The position numbers and the translations under genes are program-made. This document shows, one piece after another, positions 24,790 to 33,373 of a stretch of DNA of 38,058 nt (position 1 is its first letter; each line of letters begins with the position of its first letter). Origin of the DNA: Rhodoferax sp. GTDB taxonomy: Bacteria > Pseudomonadota > Gammaproteobacteria > Burkholderiales > Burkholderiaceae_C. The notes beneath the pieces are model-generated. The model was given only the letters and a program-made list of their open reading frames with translations, was not told the DNA's origin and ran no database searches. The DNA lies in the NCBI GenBank assembly GCA_017880985.1, contig JADGRK010000001.1, forward strand, positions 1 through 38,058, in the 5' to 3' direction.

Positions 24790-25994
24790 GTGGAGCCCTT
24801 CGCCAACGCAGAACCAAGCGGAAGCACCAGGCGTACCAGGGTGCCACTACCATCATTCCCGCCGACCTCAAGGGTACCGCCCAGGCGCCGAGCGCGGCTC
24901 TGCATAATTTCCAGCCCAAGATGGGTGGATGGCACCAGCTCACGCGCCATGGTCACAATGGTTGACACCGACGGCTCATCCATGCCCAATCCATCGTCCT
25001 CAATCAAAAACTCCAGGCCCTGGGGCGACTTGTCAATGGTCACGACGGCATGCCGGGCCATCGAGTACTTCGCGATGTTGGCCAATGTTTCCTGAACAAT
25101 GTGAAAAACCTGAACCTCCTGTTGGTCAGTCAGGTCCAGCTTGGGGGCCAAATTTTTCAATTCAAGTTCAATGCCGGTTCGGTTAAAAAATCCGTCTGCA
25201 AGGCCCTGAAGTGCGTGCAGCAGTCCCATCGGGTCCATGCGGGTGCGAAAGTATGTCATAACCTCACGCAAGTTGTCATGAACCTCACTCACGGCGCTTT
25301 TGACATCAGAAAAATACTTGAGCGATTTCTGATCGTCGTGCGCCAGTATGGCGTCACTCAACAATGGCAAACGCATCCTTGCGTAAGCCAAGGTCTGCGC
25401 CAGAGCGTCATGCACCTCATTGACCATTTCCTGGCGCTCCTTCATGACCGTCGTGCGCAACCTCTCGCGCTCAATCTTGGCATTATGCAGTGCCTGACCA
25501 AGCAGCTGCCCAATCAGGCGCAACAGCGTCTCCATCGTCGCGTCGACATGTGCTTGGGCATCAAAAAACAAATTGTAAATCCCAAGCACTTGATGCCCGT
25601 AGGGCAGCGATATGGCCAACACACCCCGGCATTGCGCACCAAAATAGACTTGCGTGTGACGTGCGGCGCAAGACGCCACATCGTCCACCCAGCCGATCAC
25701 GTCCTTGCTGACGGCGAGCCCGCACATACCACAATTGGAATCAACCAACTGCTCGGACGCCAGCACATCCGCCGGCAAGCCTTGCTGCGCTACCAAGCGC
25801 ATTGAGTGTCCGTCATCCGTCAGAACCCGTACCGCCCCGGCTTGCGCCCCAGCCAACGCAACAATGGGAATCAAAAAACGCGCCAACAGTGACTCCAGAT
25901 CACCAGGGTTGGCAAGGTCAGTTGTCAATGCGGCGGCGAGCAGATCCGCGTCCACAGAAGTTGCAGAGGTGAGCGTGGCAGAAGTTGAAGACAT
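24786..25994 (-). CDS. Soluble GAF-domain histidine kinase, NarX-like
   Basis: A 402-aa sensor with no membrane segment or signal peptide. Residues about 35-170 are a GAF-like domain; a HisKA_3 dimerisation region follows with phosphoacceptor H195 (NEVHDALAQTLAYARMRL), then an HATPase with N306 (ETLANIAKYS) and EDDGLGMD. The GAF domain has four cysteines (C88 and C91 in SNCGMCG, C109, C122), a possible redox, metal or cluster site for sensing sulfur compounds or oxygen. The frame starts near 25994 (ATG, MSSTSATL). It is read away from sat, so 25995-26407 is a divergent intergenic region. Confidence 0.9.
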   Translation of the reverse strand: MSSTSATLTSATSVDADLLAAALTTDLANPGDLESLLARFLIPIVALAGAQAGAVRVLTDDGHSMRLVAQQGLPADVLASEQLVDSNCGMCGLAVSKDVIGWVDDVASCAARHTQVYFGAQCRGVLAISLPYGHQVLGIYNLFFDAQAHVDATMETLLRLIGQLLGQALHNAKIERERLRTTVMKERQEMVNEVHDALAQTLAYARMRLPLLSDAILAHDDQKSLKYFSDVKSAVSEVHDNLREVMTYFRTRMDPMGLLHALQGLADGFFNRTGIELELKNLAPKLDLTDQQEVQVFHIVQETLANIAKYSMARHAVVTIDKSPQGLEFLIEDDGLGMDEPSVSTIVTMARELVPSTHLGLEIMQSRARRLGGTLEVGGNDGSGTLVRLVLPLGSALAKGST

Positions 25995-26072
25995 ATTGGT
26001 TCAATTCAACAATTATCGCAGCGATGACTTAGGGACGAGAAGAGCCCACGGTTCGAAGCTAGAACAGCAGAT

Positions 26073-26115
26073 GCTACCCATTTGGGTTATTACCACTTAC
26101 CCGTGTCGGTTATAG
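26073..26115 (+). promoter_or_regulatory. Promoter and operator of sat-aprBA
   Basis: GCTACCCATTTGGGTTAT (26073-26090) matches the dsr-region element with one difference in 18. ACCC (26099-26102) and a CGGTTATAGACGG block follow, with the -10-like TTATAG at 26110-26115, at the same offsets as on the minus strand at 7992-8034. Another TACCCATTT half-site lies at 26183-26191. It predicts a leader of about 285 bases before sat. Confidence 0.65.
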
Positions 26116-26224
26116 ACGGGCCGGGTACCCGTGTATCTAATTGGAACACTTGCACATCCTATCCATCCAGACAGTTTGTGTTTACCCATTTCTTTCATCC
26201 GCCATTGAGAAAAGTATCAACCGC

Positions 26225-26344
26225 ATGTACGTCACTCCGCGTCACGATCAAAGTACCGCAGCATTGGCTGCGGCTGTCGCCAAAACCAGTGGCAACCCCG
26301 GTCACGTGCGCGCTTGCCGTTTTATGGTCAGACAACGCCGGTAG
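26225..26344 (+). CDS. Possible 39-aa leader ORF upstream of sat
   Basis: Within the long sat leader an ATG opens a 39-residue frame, MYVTPRHDQSTAALAAAVAKT at its start and RACRFMVRQRR at its end. Composition is protein-like (alanine-rich helix, basic end). The ribosome site is weak, and no family is recognised. It may be a leader peptide, a gene remnant or chance. The rest of 25995-26407 shows no gene. Confidence 0.25.
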   Translation: MYVTPRHDQSTAALAAAVAKTSGNPGHVRACRFMVRQRR

Positions 26345-26407
26345 CGTCGACCCAAATGCTGCCAAACCACACACCCAAAAATACTAAACCCAAGAGGAAC
26401 AAACACC

Positions 26408-27583
26408 ATGTCTCTAGTTGAACCCTATGGCGGGCGCGGCCTGCAGGAACTGCTGCTCGAAGGTGATGAACTCGCCGCCGAACTGGCTCGCGCTGCCACT
26501 TTACCCAAAATACGCGTAAGTTCGCGTGAAAAGGGCGACCTCATCATGCTGGGCATTGGCGGGTTTACGCCGCTGGAGGGATTCATGTCGCACGCCGACT
26601 GGTCAGGCATTTGTGACGGCATGAAGATGGCGAGTGGCCTGTTCTGGCCCATCCCGATCACCCTCTCTACCGACCCGGCGACTGCTGATGCCATCAAACT
26701 GGGTAGCGACATCGCGCTGACCGACCCGGACAACGGCTGCATCCTCGCGACCATGCGCGTGACCGAAAAATATGCAATCGACAAGGCGCACGAATGTGCG
26801 ACCGTGTTCAAGACCACCGATCCGAAGCATCCCGGTGTCAAGTTAGTCATGGAACAGGGCGACATCAATCTGGCGGGCCCGGTCAAAGTGCTATCCCAGG
26901 GCGATTTCCCGGAAAAATACGGCGCCCTTTTTATGTCGCCCAGACAGACGCGCGCGCAGTTTGAGGCGATGGGATGGAGCAAGGTTGCTGCCTTTCAGAC
27001 CCGTAACCCGATGCACCGATCCCATGAGTACCTGGCCAAAATTGCCATCGAAACCTGCGATGGCGTTCTGATCCACTCCTTGCTCGGCAACCTCAAACCG
27101 GGTGACATTCCAGCCGAAGTACGCGCCAAAGCCATCGCCACCCTGACTGAAAATTACTTCGTCAAGAAAACCGTCATTCAAGCCGGTTACCCCCTGGATA
27201 TGCGCTATGCCGGCCCGCGCGAAGCGCTGCTGCATGCCCTGTTCCGGCAGAACTACGGCTGCTCGCACCAGATTGTCGGACGCGACCACGCCGGCGTCGG
27301 CAGCTACTACGGCCCGTTCGACGCCCACCACATCTTTGACACCATTCCCCCAGACGCGTTACAGACACAGCCACTCAAAATCGACATAGCATTCTGGTGC
27401 TACAAATGCGGCGGCATGGCCTCGGCGCGCACCTGCCCGCACACCGATGCGGATCGGCTGCAGGTCTCCGGCACCCAATTGCGCAAATCGCTGTCTGAAG
27501 GTGCACCCGTTGCGCCCGAATTCAGCCGACCTGAAGTACTGGCAATCTTGCGCGAGTACTACGCCAGTCTTGATACCAAGTAA
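26408..27583 (+). CDS. sat: Dissimilatory ATP sulfurylase
   Basis: Forms ATP and sulfate from APS and pyrophosphate in the oxidative direction. The 391-aa product has QTRNPMHRSHE (197-207) and GRDHAGVGSYYGPFDA (291-306), the ATP/sulfate-site motifs of the homo-oligomeric Sat family, and a zinc-type group C331, C334, C343, H345. It is not the CysDN type used for assimilation. AAGAGGAAC precedes the ATG. First gene of sat-aprB-aprA, 37 bases before aprB. Confidence 0.97.
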   Translation: MSLVEPYGGRGLQELLLEGDELAAELARAATLPKIRVSSREKGDLIMLGIGGFTPLEGFMSHADWSGICDGMKMASGLFWPIPITLSTDPATADAIKLGSDIALTDPDNGCILATMRVTEKYAIDKAHECATVFKTTDPKHPGVKLVMEQGDINLAGPVKVLSQGDFPEKYGALFMSPRQTRAQFEAMGWSKVAAFQTRNPMHRSHEYLAKIAIETCDGVLIHSLLGNLKPGDIPAEVRAKAIATLTENYFVKKTVIQAGYPLDMRYAGPREALLHALFRQNYGCSHQIVGRDHAGVGSYYGPFDAHHIFDTIPPDALQTQPLKIDIAFWCYKCGGMASARTCPHTDADRLQVSGTQLRKSLSEGAPVAPEFSRPEVLAILREYYASLDTK

Positions 27584-27620
27584 ACCCCGTAAACCCCAAC
27601 CCCCAAGAAGGAGATAAGAA

Positions 27621-28097
27621 ATGCCAACCTACGTGAGAACCGACAAGTGCGATGGATGCAAAGGGCAGGACAAAACTGCTTGCATGTACATCTGCCCGCA
27701 CGATCTGATGGCGCTGGACAAGGATGGCTCGCAAACCGGCCATGCCATGAAGGCGTGGAATCAGGAGCCTGAACAGTGCTGGGAATGTTATTCCTGTGTG
27801 AAGATTTGTCCGCAAAACGCGATCGAAGTGCGTCACTACGCAGACATCGTGCCGTTGGGCGGCTCGGTGCAGCCGATGCGCGGCTCCGATTCAATTATGT
27901 GGACCATCAAGTTCCGCAACGGCACGCTCAAACGCTTCAAATTTCCGATTCGTACCACCGCCGAGGGTTCCATTGATCCCTACGGTAACAAGCCGATGCC
28001 AAAAATGGCTGAGCTCTCCAGTCCAGCCATGTTTACCCAGGCAGTGATGGGCGGCTACCGTACCGGCCTGGCCTCCGAACTGATCCGCTGCAAATAA
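27621..28097 (+). CDS. aprB: APS reductase beta subunit
   Basis: The 158-aa ferredoxin-like electron-transfer subunit of dissimilatory APS reductase. Two [4Fe-4S] clusters: C10, C13, C21, C25 (CDGCKGQDKTACMYIC) and C53, C56, C59, C63 (CWECYSCVKIC), and a C-terminal tail that wraps AprA in known structures. It carries electrons from the AprA flavin toward the Qmo-Hdr complex. AAGGAGA lies before the ATG; 26 bases separate it from aprA. Confidence 0.98.
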   Translation: MPTYVRTDKCDGCKGQDKTACMYICPHDLMALDKDGSQTGHAMKAWNQEPEQCWECYSCVKICPQNAIEVRHYADIVPLGGSVQPMRGSDSIMWTIKFRNGTLKRFKFPIRTTAEGSIDPYGNKPMPKMAELSSPAMFTQAVMGGYRTGLASELIRCK

Positions 28098-28123
28098 CCC
28101 AACCCATTCAAAAGGTGAATCGA

Positions 28124-30154
28124 ATGTCTCAAGCTAGCTTTGAAAATCCCAAAATCATTCAGGAAGACCTGGACATACTGATAGTCGGCGGCGGCATGGC
28201 AAGTTGCGGTGCCGCTTATGAAGTGGTGCGCTGGGCCGATGCCGTCAAGGCCGAAACCGGCACCGAACTCAAGATCAAACTGGTGGACAAGGCAGCCTTG
28301 GACCGCTCCGGTGCCGTGGCGCAGGGTCTTTCCGCGATCAATACCTACATCGGGCCTGACCTGGACCCAGCCGACTATGCCCGCATGGTCTCCAACGACC
28401 TGATGGGCATCACCCGTGACGACCTGACCTACGACATGGGCCGTATCGTCGATGACTCCGTGCATTTGTTCGAAGAGTGGGGCCTGCCGATCTGGAAAAC
28501 CGACGCCGAGGGCGTGCGCCACGACGGTGCCGAATCGCTGAAAGAAGGCATTCCATCTCTCAAGGACGGCGGCAAACCAGTACGCTCAGGCAAGTGGCAG
28601 ATCATGATCAACGGCGAGTCCTACAAATGGATCGTCGCCGAGGCGGCCAAAAAGGCGCTCGGTCTGGCACGCATCGAAGAACGTATATTTATTGTCAAGC
28701 TGATCAACGACAAGAACGACCCCTCGCGCGTGGCTGGCGCAGTGGGCTTCTCGGTGCGTGACAACACGATCCATATCTACAAGGCCAAGGCCGTCCTGCT
28801 GGCGGCAGGCGGCTGCGTCAACCTGTTCCGTCCGCGCTCGGTCGGTGAAGGTCAGGGCCGCGCCTGGTATCCGGTGTGGAATGCCGGCTCCACCTATGCC
28901 ATGGCCGCTGAGGCCGGTGCCGAGATGACCATGATGGAAAACCGCTTTGTGCCGGCTCGATTCAAAGACGGCTACGGTCCGGTCGGTGCCTGGTTCCTGT
29001 TGTTCAAGGCCAAGGCAATCAATGCCTACGGCGAGGATTACATGGTCAAGAACAAGGAAATGCTCAACGACTACCCGCCGTACGGCCAGGCCGCCGTTCC
29101 GGCTTCCTGCCTGCGCAACCACCTGATGCTCAAAGAAATGAAGGACGGTCACGGCCCGATCTACATGGACACAGTCACCGCGCTGGCCAAACTGCGCGAA
29201 ACGCTCTCGCCCAAGGAAGTCAAGCATCTGGAAGCGGAAGCCTGGGAAGACTTCATCGACATGTGCATCGGCCAATGCGGTATCTGGGTCGGTGAAAACA
29301 TCGAGCCCGAAAAGAAAATGTCCGAACTGATTCCGACCGAGCCCTACCTGCTCGGCTCGCATTCGGGTTGCTGCGGCATCTGGGTGTCGGGTCCGGAAGA
29401 TCTGGGCGCACCGACTACCGAAGAGTATGACGGCATCCCCGCCCATCTGCCCAAGGGCTGGAACTGGGGCTATCGCTCCATGACCACGGTCAAGGGGCTA
29501 TTCACTGCGGGCGATGGTGTGGGCGCTTCGGGCCACAAATTCTCTTCCGGTTCCCATGCAGAAGGACGCATAGCCGCCAAGGCCATGGTCAAATTTGCCA
29601 TTGACAACAAGGATTGGAAGGTTGAGCTTGACACCTCTGTCGAGCAACTCGCAGCAGAGATTTATCAGCCGGTGCGTACTTTCCTTGAGTTCAAGGATTA
29701 CAGCACCGCGATCGACATCAATCCGAACTACATCGTGCCCAAGATGCTGCAGATGCGCCTGCAGAAAATCATGGACGAGTATGTTGCCGGTTGCAGCACC
29801 TACTACAACACCAATGACAAGATGCTGGCGGTGGCCGAGGAGAAGCTCAATCTGCTCAAGGAAGACTCGCTGAAAATGCGCGCAAAAGACCTGCACGAGT
29901 TGCTGCGGGCCTGGGAAAACTACCATCGCATCATCACTGCCGAAGCACACATGAAGCACATCCAGTTCCGCGAAGAAAGCCGCTACCCCGGTTTCTACTA
30001 TCGCACCGACAAGAACTTTGTCGATGAGAAAAACTGGCACTGCTTCGTCAATTCGATCTACGACAAGAACACCAAGCAGTGGACTTGCTTCAAACGCAAG
30101 CACGTTGATCTGGTGGACAAGTCCAAGCTGTTCAAGGTAGCGCCAGCGCATTGA
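28124..30154 (+). CDS. aprA: APS reductase alpha subunit, FAD-containing
   Basis: Converts sulfite and AMP to APS in sulfur oxidisers. The 676-aa flavoprotein has an N-terminal FAD loop (LIVGGGMASCGAA), the conserved LDRSGAVAQGLSAIN region and a GDGVGASGHKFSSGSHAEGR block that closes the FAD site. ATG 28124 follows AAAGGTG; a GTG three codons earlier is less likely. Of normal length. A rho-independent terminator follows the gene at 30189. Confidence 0.98.
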   Translation: MSQASFENPKIIQEDLDILIVGGGMASCGAAYEVVRWADAVKAETGTELKIKLVDKAALDRSGAVAQGLSAINTYIGPDLDPADYARMVSNDLMGITRDDLTYDMGRIVDDSVHLFEEWGLPIWKTDAEGVRHDGAESLKEGIPSLKDGGKPVRSGKWQIMINGESYKWIVAEAAKKALGLARIEERIFIVKLINDKNDPSRVAGAVGFSVRDNTIHIYKAKAVLLAAGGCVNLFRPRSVGEGQGRAWYPVWNAGSTYAMAAEAGAEMTMMENRFVPARFKDGYGPVGAWFLLFKAKAINAYGEDYMVKNKEMLNDYPPYGQAAVPASCLRNHLMLKEMKDGHGPIYMDTVTALAKLRETLSPKEVKHLEAEAWEDFIDMCIGQCGIWVGENIEPEKKMSELIPTEPYLLGSHSGCCGIWVSGPEDLGAPTTEEYDGIPAHLPKGWNWGYRSMTTVKGLFTAGDGVGASGHKFSSGSHAEGRIAAKAMVKFAIDNKDWKVELDTSVEQLAAEIYQPVRTFLEFKDYSTAIDINPNYIVPKMLQMRLQKIMDEYVAGCSTYYNTNDKMLAVAEEKLNLLKEDSLKMRAKDLHELLRAWENYHRIITAEAHMKHIQFREESRYPGFYYRTDKNFVDEKNWHCFVNSIYDKNTKQWTCFKRKHVDLVDKSKLFKVAPAH

Positions 30155-30188
30155 GCGTCCCATTGCTCTTGGTCGCGTAAGATCGCGA

Positions 30189-30224
30189 AGGCCGGGTGCC
30201 GCAAGGTAGCCGGCCTGTTTTTTT
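30189..30224 (+). terminator. Rho-independent terminator after aprA
   Basis: AGGCCGG (30189-30195) pairs perfectly with CCGGCCT (30210-30216), followed by GTTTTTTT. It should end the sat-aprBA transcript and leave the YkgJ-type gene on partial read-through or its own promoter. Confidence 0.85.
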
Positions 30225-30273
30225 ACAAAAAGGTTTTCGTCCTGCTCCAGTGACGTGCAACAAGGTATCAGCA

Positions 30274-31176
30274 ATGAACGACAACAAGACGAAGAATCTA
30301 CCCTTTCCTGGCAGCCCGGTGGTGCCGCAGACATTTGATGGCAGCAAGGTGATCCAGTTTCAATGCCGCAAAGGCATTGCTTGCTGGAACGCCTGTTGTA
30401 GCAACATCGACATCTCTTTGACTCCTTATGACATTCTGCGACTCAAGCGCCGCTTCGAGACCAGTTCCGGCGAGTTCCTGCAAAAATACACGGTCCCCTT
30501 CGAGATTGAGCAGAACAGCATCGCTGGCGTCAAACTGCGACCGGTCGAAAATGGCACAGCCTGCCAGTTCATGACACCAGCAGGCTGTAGCGTCTATGCA
30601 GACCGTCCGACCGCCTGCCGCTACTATCCGGTCGCGCTGTTGTCGCTGCGACGCCAGGATGAAAGCACTGACCATACTTCCTACGCGCTGGTTGAAGAGG
30701 CGCACTGCCTGGGCCACAAGGAGCCGCGCCAAATTAGCGTCAATGACTACCGCAAGGAGCAGGGGCTGGAAGAGTATGACGATCTGGCGCGCGGCTGGCG
30801 TCAACTGATTCTGAAGAAAAAATCATCCGGCCCGAGCATTGGAACGCCCTCCAAGCGCAGCCTGGAGCTCTTCTTCATGGTTTGCTACGACCTCGACCGT
30901 TTCAGCCAATTCGTGGCCAGCGATGGCTTCAGCGACATCTACGATTTGCCAGCGCAAGAGATGAAGAACATTCTTTGCGACGACGTTGAGCTGATGCAGT
31001 TCGGCTTCCGCTTGCTCAGGCAAGTCCTGTTCGGTGAGGAGTCCATTCCACTGCGCAAGGAAGCGGCGCATGAGCGGCGTTTGCGTCACCAGGAGAAGAT
31101 CCAGCGCATGGAGACTGAGTCGGCAGCGCGCCGCGCTGCGGAGCAGGATGAGATGTACGAAAACCCGGATGAATGA
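30274..31176 (+). CDS. YkgJ-family cysteine-cluster protein
   Basis: A 300-aa cytoplasmic protein with the Fe/Zn-binding cysteine pattern of the YkgJ/UPF0153 family: C31, C37, C41, C42 (CRKGIACWNACC) and C97, C105, C115 (CQFMTPAGCSVYADRPTACRYYP). The last 60 or so residues are highly charged helix (EAAHERRLRHQEKIQRM). Genes of this family are often next to aprA or qmo genes in sulfur-metabolising bacteria, as I recall, so it may help assemble a cluster or flavin of APS reductase; this is not proven. Start ATG 30274. It lies after the terminator and converges with the rhodanese gene. Confidence 0.8.
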   Translation: MNDNKTKNLPFPGSPVVPQTFDGSKVIQFQCRKGIACWNACCSNIDISLTPYDILRLKRRFETSSGEFLQKYTVPFEIEQNSIAGVKLRPVENGTACQFMTPAGCSVYADRPTACRYYPVALLSLRRQDESTDHTSYALVEEAHCLGHKEPRQISVNDYRKEQGLEEYDDLARGWRQLILKKKSSGPSIGTPSKRSLELFFMVCYDLDRFSQFVASDGFSDIYDLPAQEMKNILCDDVELMQFGFRLLRQVLFGEESIPLRKEAAHERRLRHQEKIQRMETESAARRAAEQDEMYENPDE

Positions 31177-31184
31177 ACACCGGC

Positions 31185-31574
31185 TCAGAGTTGGCGCCAG
31201 GGCAAGCCATGCATGCGCCATCCGCCCAATGTTCCGCGATGATGCTGCGGATCCAGGTCGCCCTCGAAACCCTCAAGGACATTGCTCACATTGGTGAAGC
31301 CGTCCCGTTCAAGCGCCAGCCCCGCATCCACTGATCGTTTGCCGCTGCGGCAGATCAGAATGACCTGCCGGTCCCTGCGCCCAGCCATGCGCAAAACAGA
31401 GTCGCAAAAGTTCGGGTTGACTTCAAAATCGGGCGAGATATTCCACTCGATATTGACCGCATCAGTCGGATGGCCGACGTAATAAAACTCGTCTTCCGTT
31501 CGGCAGTCAATTAGCAAAGTGTTCGGATTGGCTTGAAGAACCTCAAAGGCTTGTTTCGGGTGTAAGTGTTCCAT
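31185..31574 (-). CDS. Single-domain rhodanese-like sulfurtransferase
   Basis: A 129-aa cytoplasmic protein with the rhodanese active loop CRSGKRS (C75) and the LIDCRTEDEF start motif. It can hold a persulfide and pass sulfur on, possibly into the DsrE/TusA relay. The start at ATG 31574 (MEHLHPKQAF) has an AAGGAG ahead of it; the longer frame has no family similarity. Last gene of the qmo-hdr minus-strand operon, 92 bases after hdrB. Its stop is 8 bases from the convergent YkgJ-type gene; no terminator is evident. Confidence 0.87.
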   Translation of the reverse strand: MEHLHPKQAFEVLQANPNTLLIDCRTEDEFYYVGHPTDAVNIEWNISPDFEVNPNFCDSVLRMAGRRDRQVILICRSGKRSVDAGLALERDGFTNVSNVLEGFEGDLDPQHHRGTLGGWRMHGLPWRQL

Positions 31575-31666
31575 GTATGACTCCTTGGCCGTATTGTGCA
31601 ACGACAAATGGCGTGCCTTCGGACTTCTTTGTCATATCGATATTACCCGCAGTCAAGTTCCAAAGC

Positions 31667-32569
31667 CTATTTTTTCTGCGCGAGCTCCTGCAGCTTTGTC
31701 GGCTCAATGATGTGTTGGTTCAGGCCCGCTTCTTTCACGCTGGCACCGTAAGCCACGCTCATGAGTTGTGAGTAGTACATCACCGGCATGTTGAGCTTGG
31801 TGCCATGGTTGCGGTTGATCTCGGACTGATAGACCTCCACATTGGCCTGACACAATGGGCAGGGCGTGACAATCATGTCGGCACCGTTATCGTAGGCCGA
31901 TTCAACAAGCTCACGAATGAGCTTCTGACTCTTTTCAGGCTCTGGAAAGCCGAGCGCCCCACCGCAGCAGCTCACTTTATGCTCCCAGTTCGCAATCGGC
32001 TCGCCGCCCACGGTCTCAATCAGTTTGTCCAGATACATCGGGTTTTCAAACGACTCACCGGCAATGCCAAATGGGCGGTTGGTCTGGCAGCCCACATAGC
32101 CGGCAAACTTGATACCTGCCAACGGTTTCACCACCGGTTTCTTGAGTTCATCGTAGCCAAAGTCTTCAATCAAAACTTCAACCATGTGGCGTACTGGCGC
32201 GCTGCCCTTGTAGGTCAATCCGGCTTCTTTCAGCGCCTTGTTGGTGTCGGCCAGCAGCGCCGCACTGCCGTCAATCTTTTCCTTGGACTCGCGCGCATTG
32301 AGCCAGCAACCGGCGCAGGTGGCGACGATGTCCTTACCCGGCAGGTGCTGTTCGGCCAATACCAGGTTGCGCGCATTCAAGGCCAGGCGTTCGAGTTGCC
32401 CGCCGCCCGCGTAACTGATCGACGCACTACAGCAGTTCCAGTCCGGGATCGGCGTCATCTTGAGATCAAGCGCCTTGCACATCGAGTTGACCGATACCAG
32501 GTAATTGGCAGCAGAGGCCTTGGGCTGTGACGAGCAGCCGGGGTAAAACGCGTATTCTTTTTTGGCCAT
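31667..32569 (-). CDS. hdrB: HdrB-like subunit of the Qmo-Hdr complex
   Basis: A 300-aa protein with two cysteine-rich CCG domains: GCSSQPKAS/WNCCSAS/TCAGC and GCQTNRP/SCCGGALG/PCPLC. In the first, the usual CCG is CCS. Such subunits hold a special [4Fe-4S] cluster in HdrB; here with HdrC it replaces QmoC, as in sulfur oxidisers with QmoAB-HdrBC, so the complex passes electrons from AprBA toward quinone or another acceptor. An AAGGAG stands ahead of the ATG. It follows hdrC after a 150-base gap filled with REP-like repeats. Confidence 0.9.
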   Translation of the reverse strand: MAKKEYAFYPGCSSQPKASAANYLVSVNSMCKALDLKMTPIPDWNCCSASISYAGGGQLERLALNARNLVLAEQHLPGKDIVATCAGCWLNARESKEKIDGSAALLADTNKALKEAGLTYKGSAPVRHMVEVLIEDFGYDELKKPVVKPLAGIKFAGYVGCQTNRPFGIAGESFENPMYLDKLIETVGGEPIANWEHKVSCCGGALGFPEPEKSQKLIRELVESAYDNGADMIVTPCPLCQANVEVYQSEINRNHGTKLNMPVMYYSQLMSVAYGASVKEAGLNQHIIEPTKLQELAQKK

Positions 32570-32590
32570 AATGGGGAACTCCTTTAATCA

Positions 32591-32716
32591 GTTGAGGACA
32601 GAGCTAGCGAACATCCAACATCTGACGATCACTTGGGGACAGAGCTTGTTCACTTCGTGTAACTGCGGTCTGTCCCACAAGGTATTTTGGTTGGTAGCTG
32701 CGGTCAGTCCCGCAAA
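32591..32716. repeat. Cluster of REP-like palindromic repeats between hdrC and hdrB
   Basis: One full copy at 32633-32682 (GGGACAGA/TCTGTCCC stem, near-identical to 6611-6660), a left-half copy at 32591-32612 and a right-half copy at 32696-32716. A further half, in reverse, is at 9479-9492 after dsrA. They lie inside the minus-strand transcript. Confidence 0.75.
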
Positions 32717-32719
32717 ATT

Positions 32720-33373
32720 TCATGATGTTGGGTGCTGGTTCTGGTGCTCGATTTCGCGCGCCTTCTTCAGCATCGCGGTAATGCCGCTCTGGCCCTTGCA
32801 GCGGTGCCCGCCGAATAATTCAAACGGGTTGAGCCGCTGGGCCAGCATCATGTTGCGGCCGATGTCGCGCATGACCCAGGCTTGTTTGATGCCAGCCATC
32901 AGACCGTCCTTAAAGTACAGGCCCATCGTCAATTTAAGTTCATTGAGTCGGCCGGTCTTGACGCAGTTGTTCCAGAACTGCACCGAAAATAATCGGGTTG
33001 ACTGCTTCTCGCGTGCCAGCCCGACCTGGTGCGCATAGCTGGCAAGCCCATGCATGATGTGGGTGATCGGAAGCTTGCGCGGGCAGCGTGCCATGCAGTT
33101 GTAGCAGGAGGTACACATCCACATTGAGTCAGACTTGAGCACCTCGTCGCGCTTGCCGGCCCGGATCATCATAAAAATCTTTTGTGGCGTGTGTTCCCAG
33201 TGCGGGCCCAGCGGACAGGAGCCCGCGCAAACGCCGCACTGCATGCACATCTTGACCCATTGACCATCCTCAACGTACGCCTCAACTTCTTTGAGAAAGT
33301 TGTTGTGGTAGCGCGTTGTGGCAGCGGTATTGTTGGCGCTCATTGTCATCTTTGTCGTTTGCAGCGTTTCCAT
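32720..33373 (-). CDS. hdrC: HdrC-like iron-sulfur subunit
   Basis: A 217-aa protein with two [4Fe-4S] groups (CMQCGVCAGSCPLG and CTSCYNCMARCPRK), as in HdrC and the soluble part of QmoC; there is no membrane region, so this is the HdrC form. Its ATG at 33373 overlaps the qmoB stop by one base (TAATG), so the two are coupled. ATG codons at residues 9 and 11 are alternative starts. It bridges QmoB to HdrB. Confidence 0.92.
   Translation of the reverse strand: METLQTTKMTMSANNTAATTRYHNNFLKEVEAYVEDGQWVKMCMQCGVCAGSCPLGPHWEHTPQKIFMMIRAGKRDEVLKSDSMWMCTSCYNCMARCPRKLPITHIMHGLASYAHQVGLAREKQSTRLFSVQFWNNCVKTGRLNELKLTMGLYFKDGLMAGIKQAWVMRDIGRNMMLAQRLNPFELFGGHRCKGQSGITAMLKKAREIEHQNQHPTS

Noticed and set aside
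26076..26087. Classic NarL 7-2-7 site
   Set aside because: The first heptamer TACCCAT fits, but the second arm is not in a 7-2-7 register; the palindrome is a 12-base ACCCA-TT-TGGGT instead.
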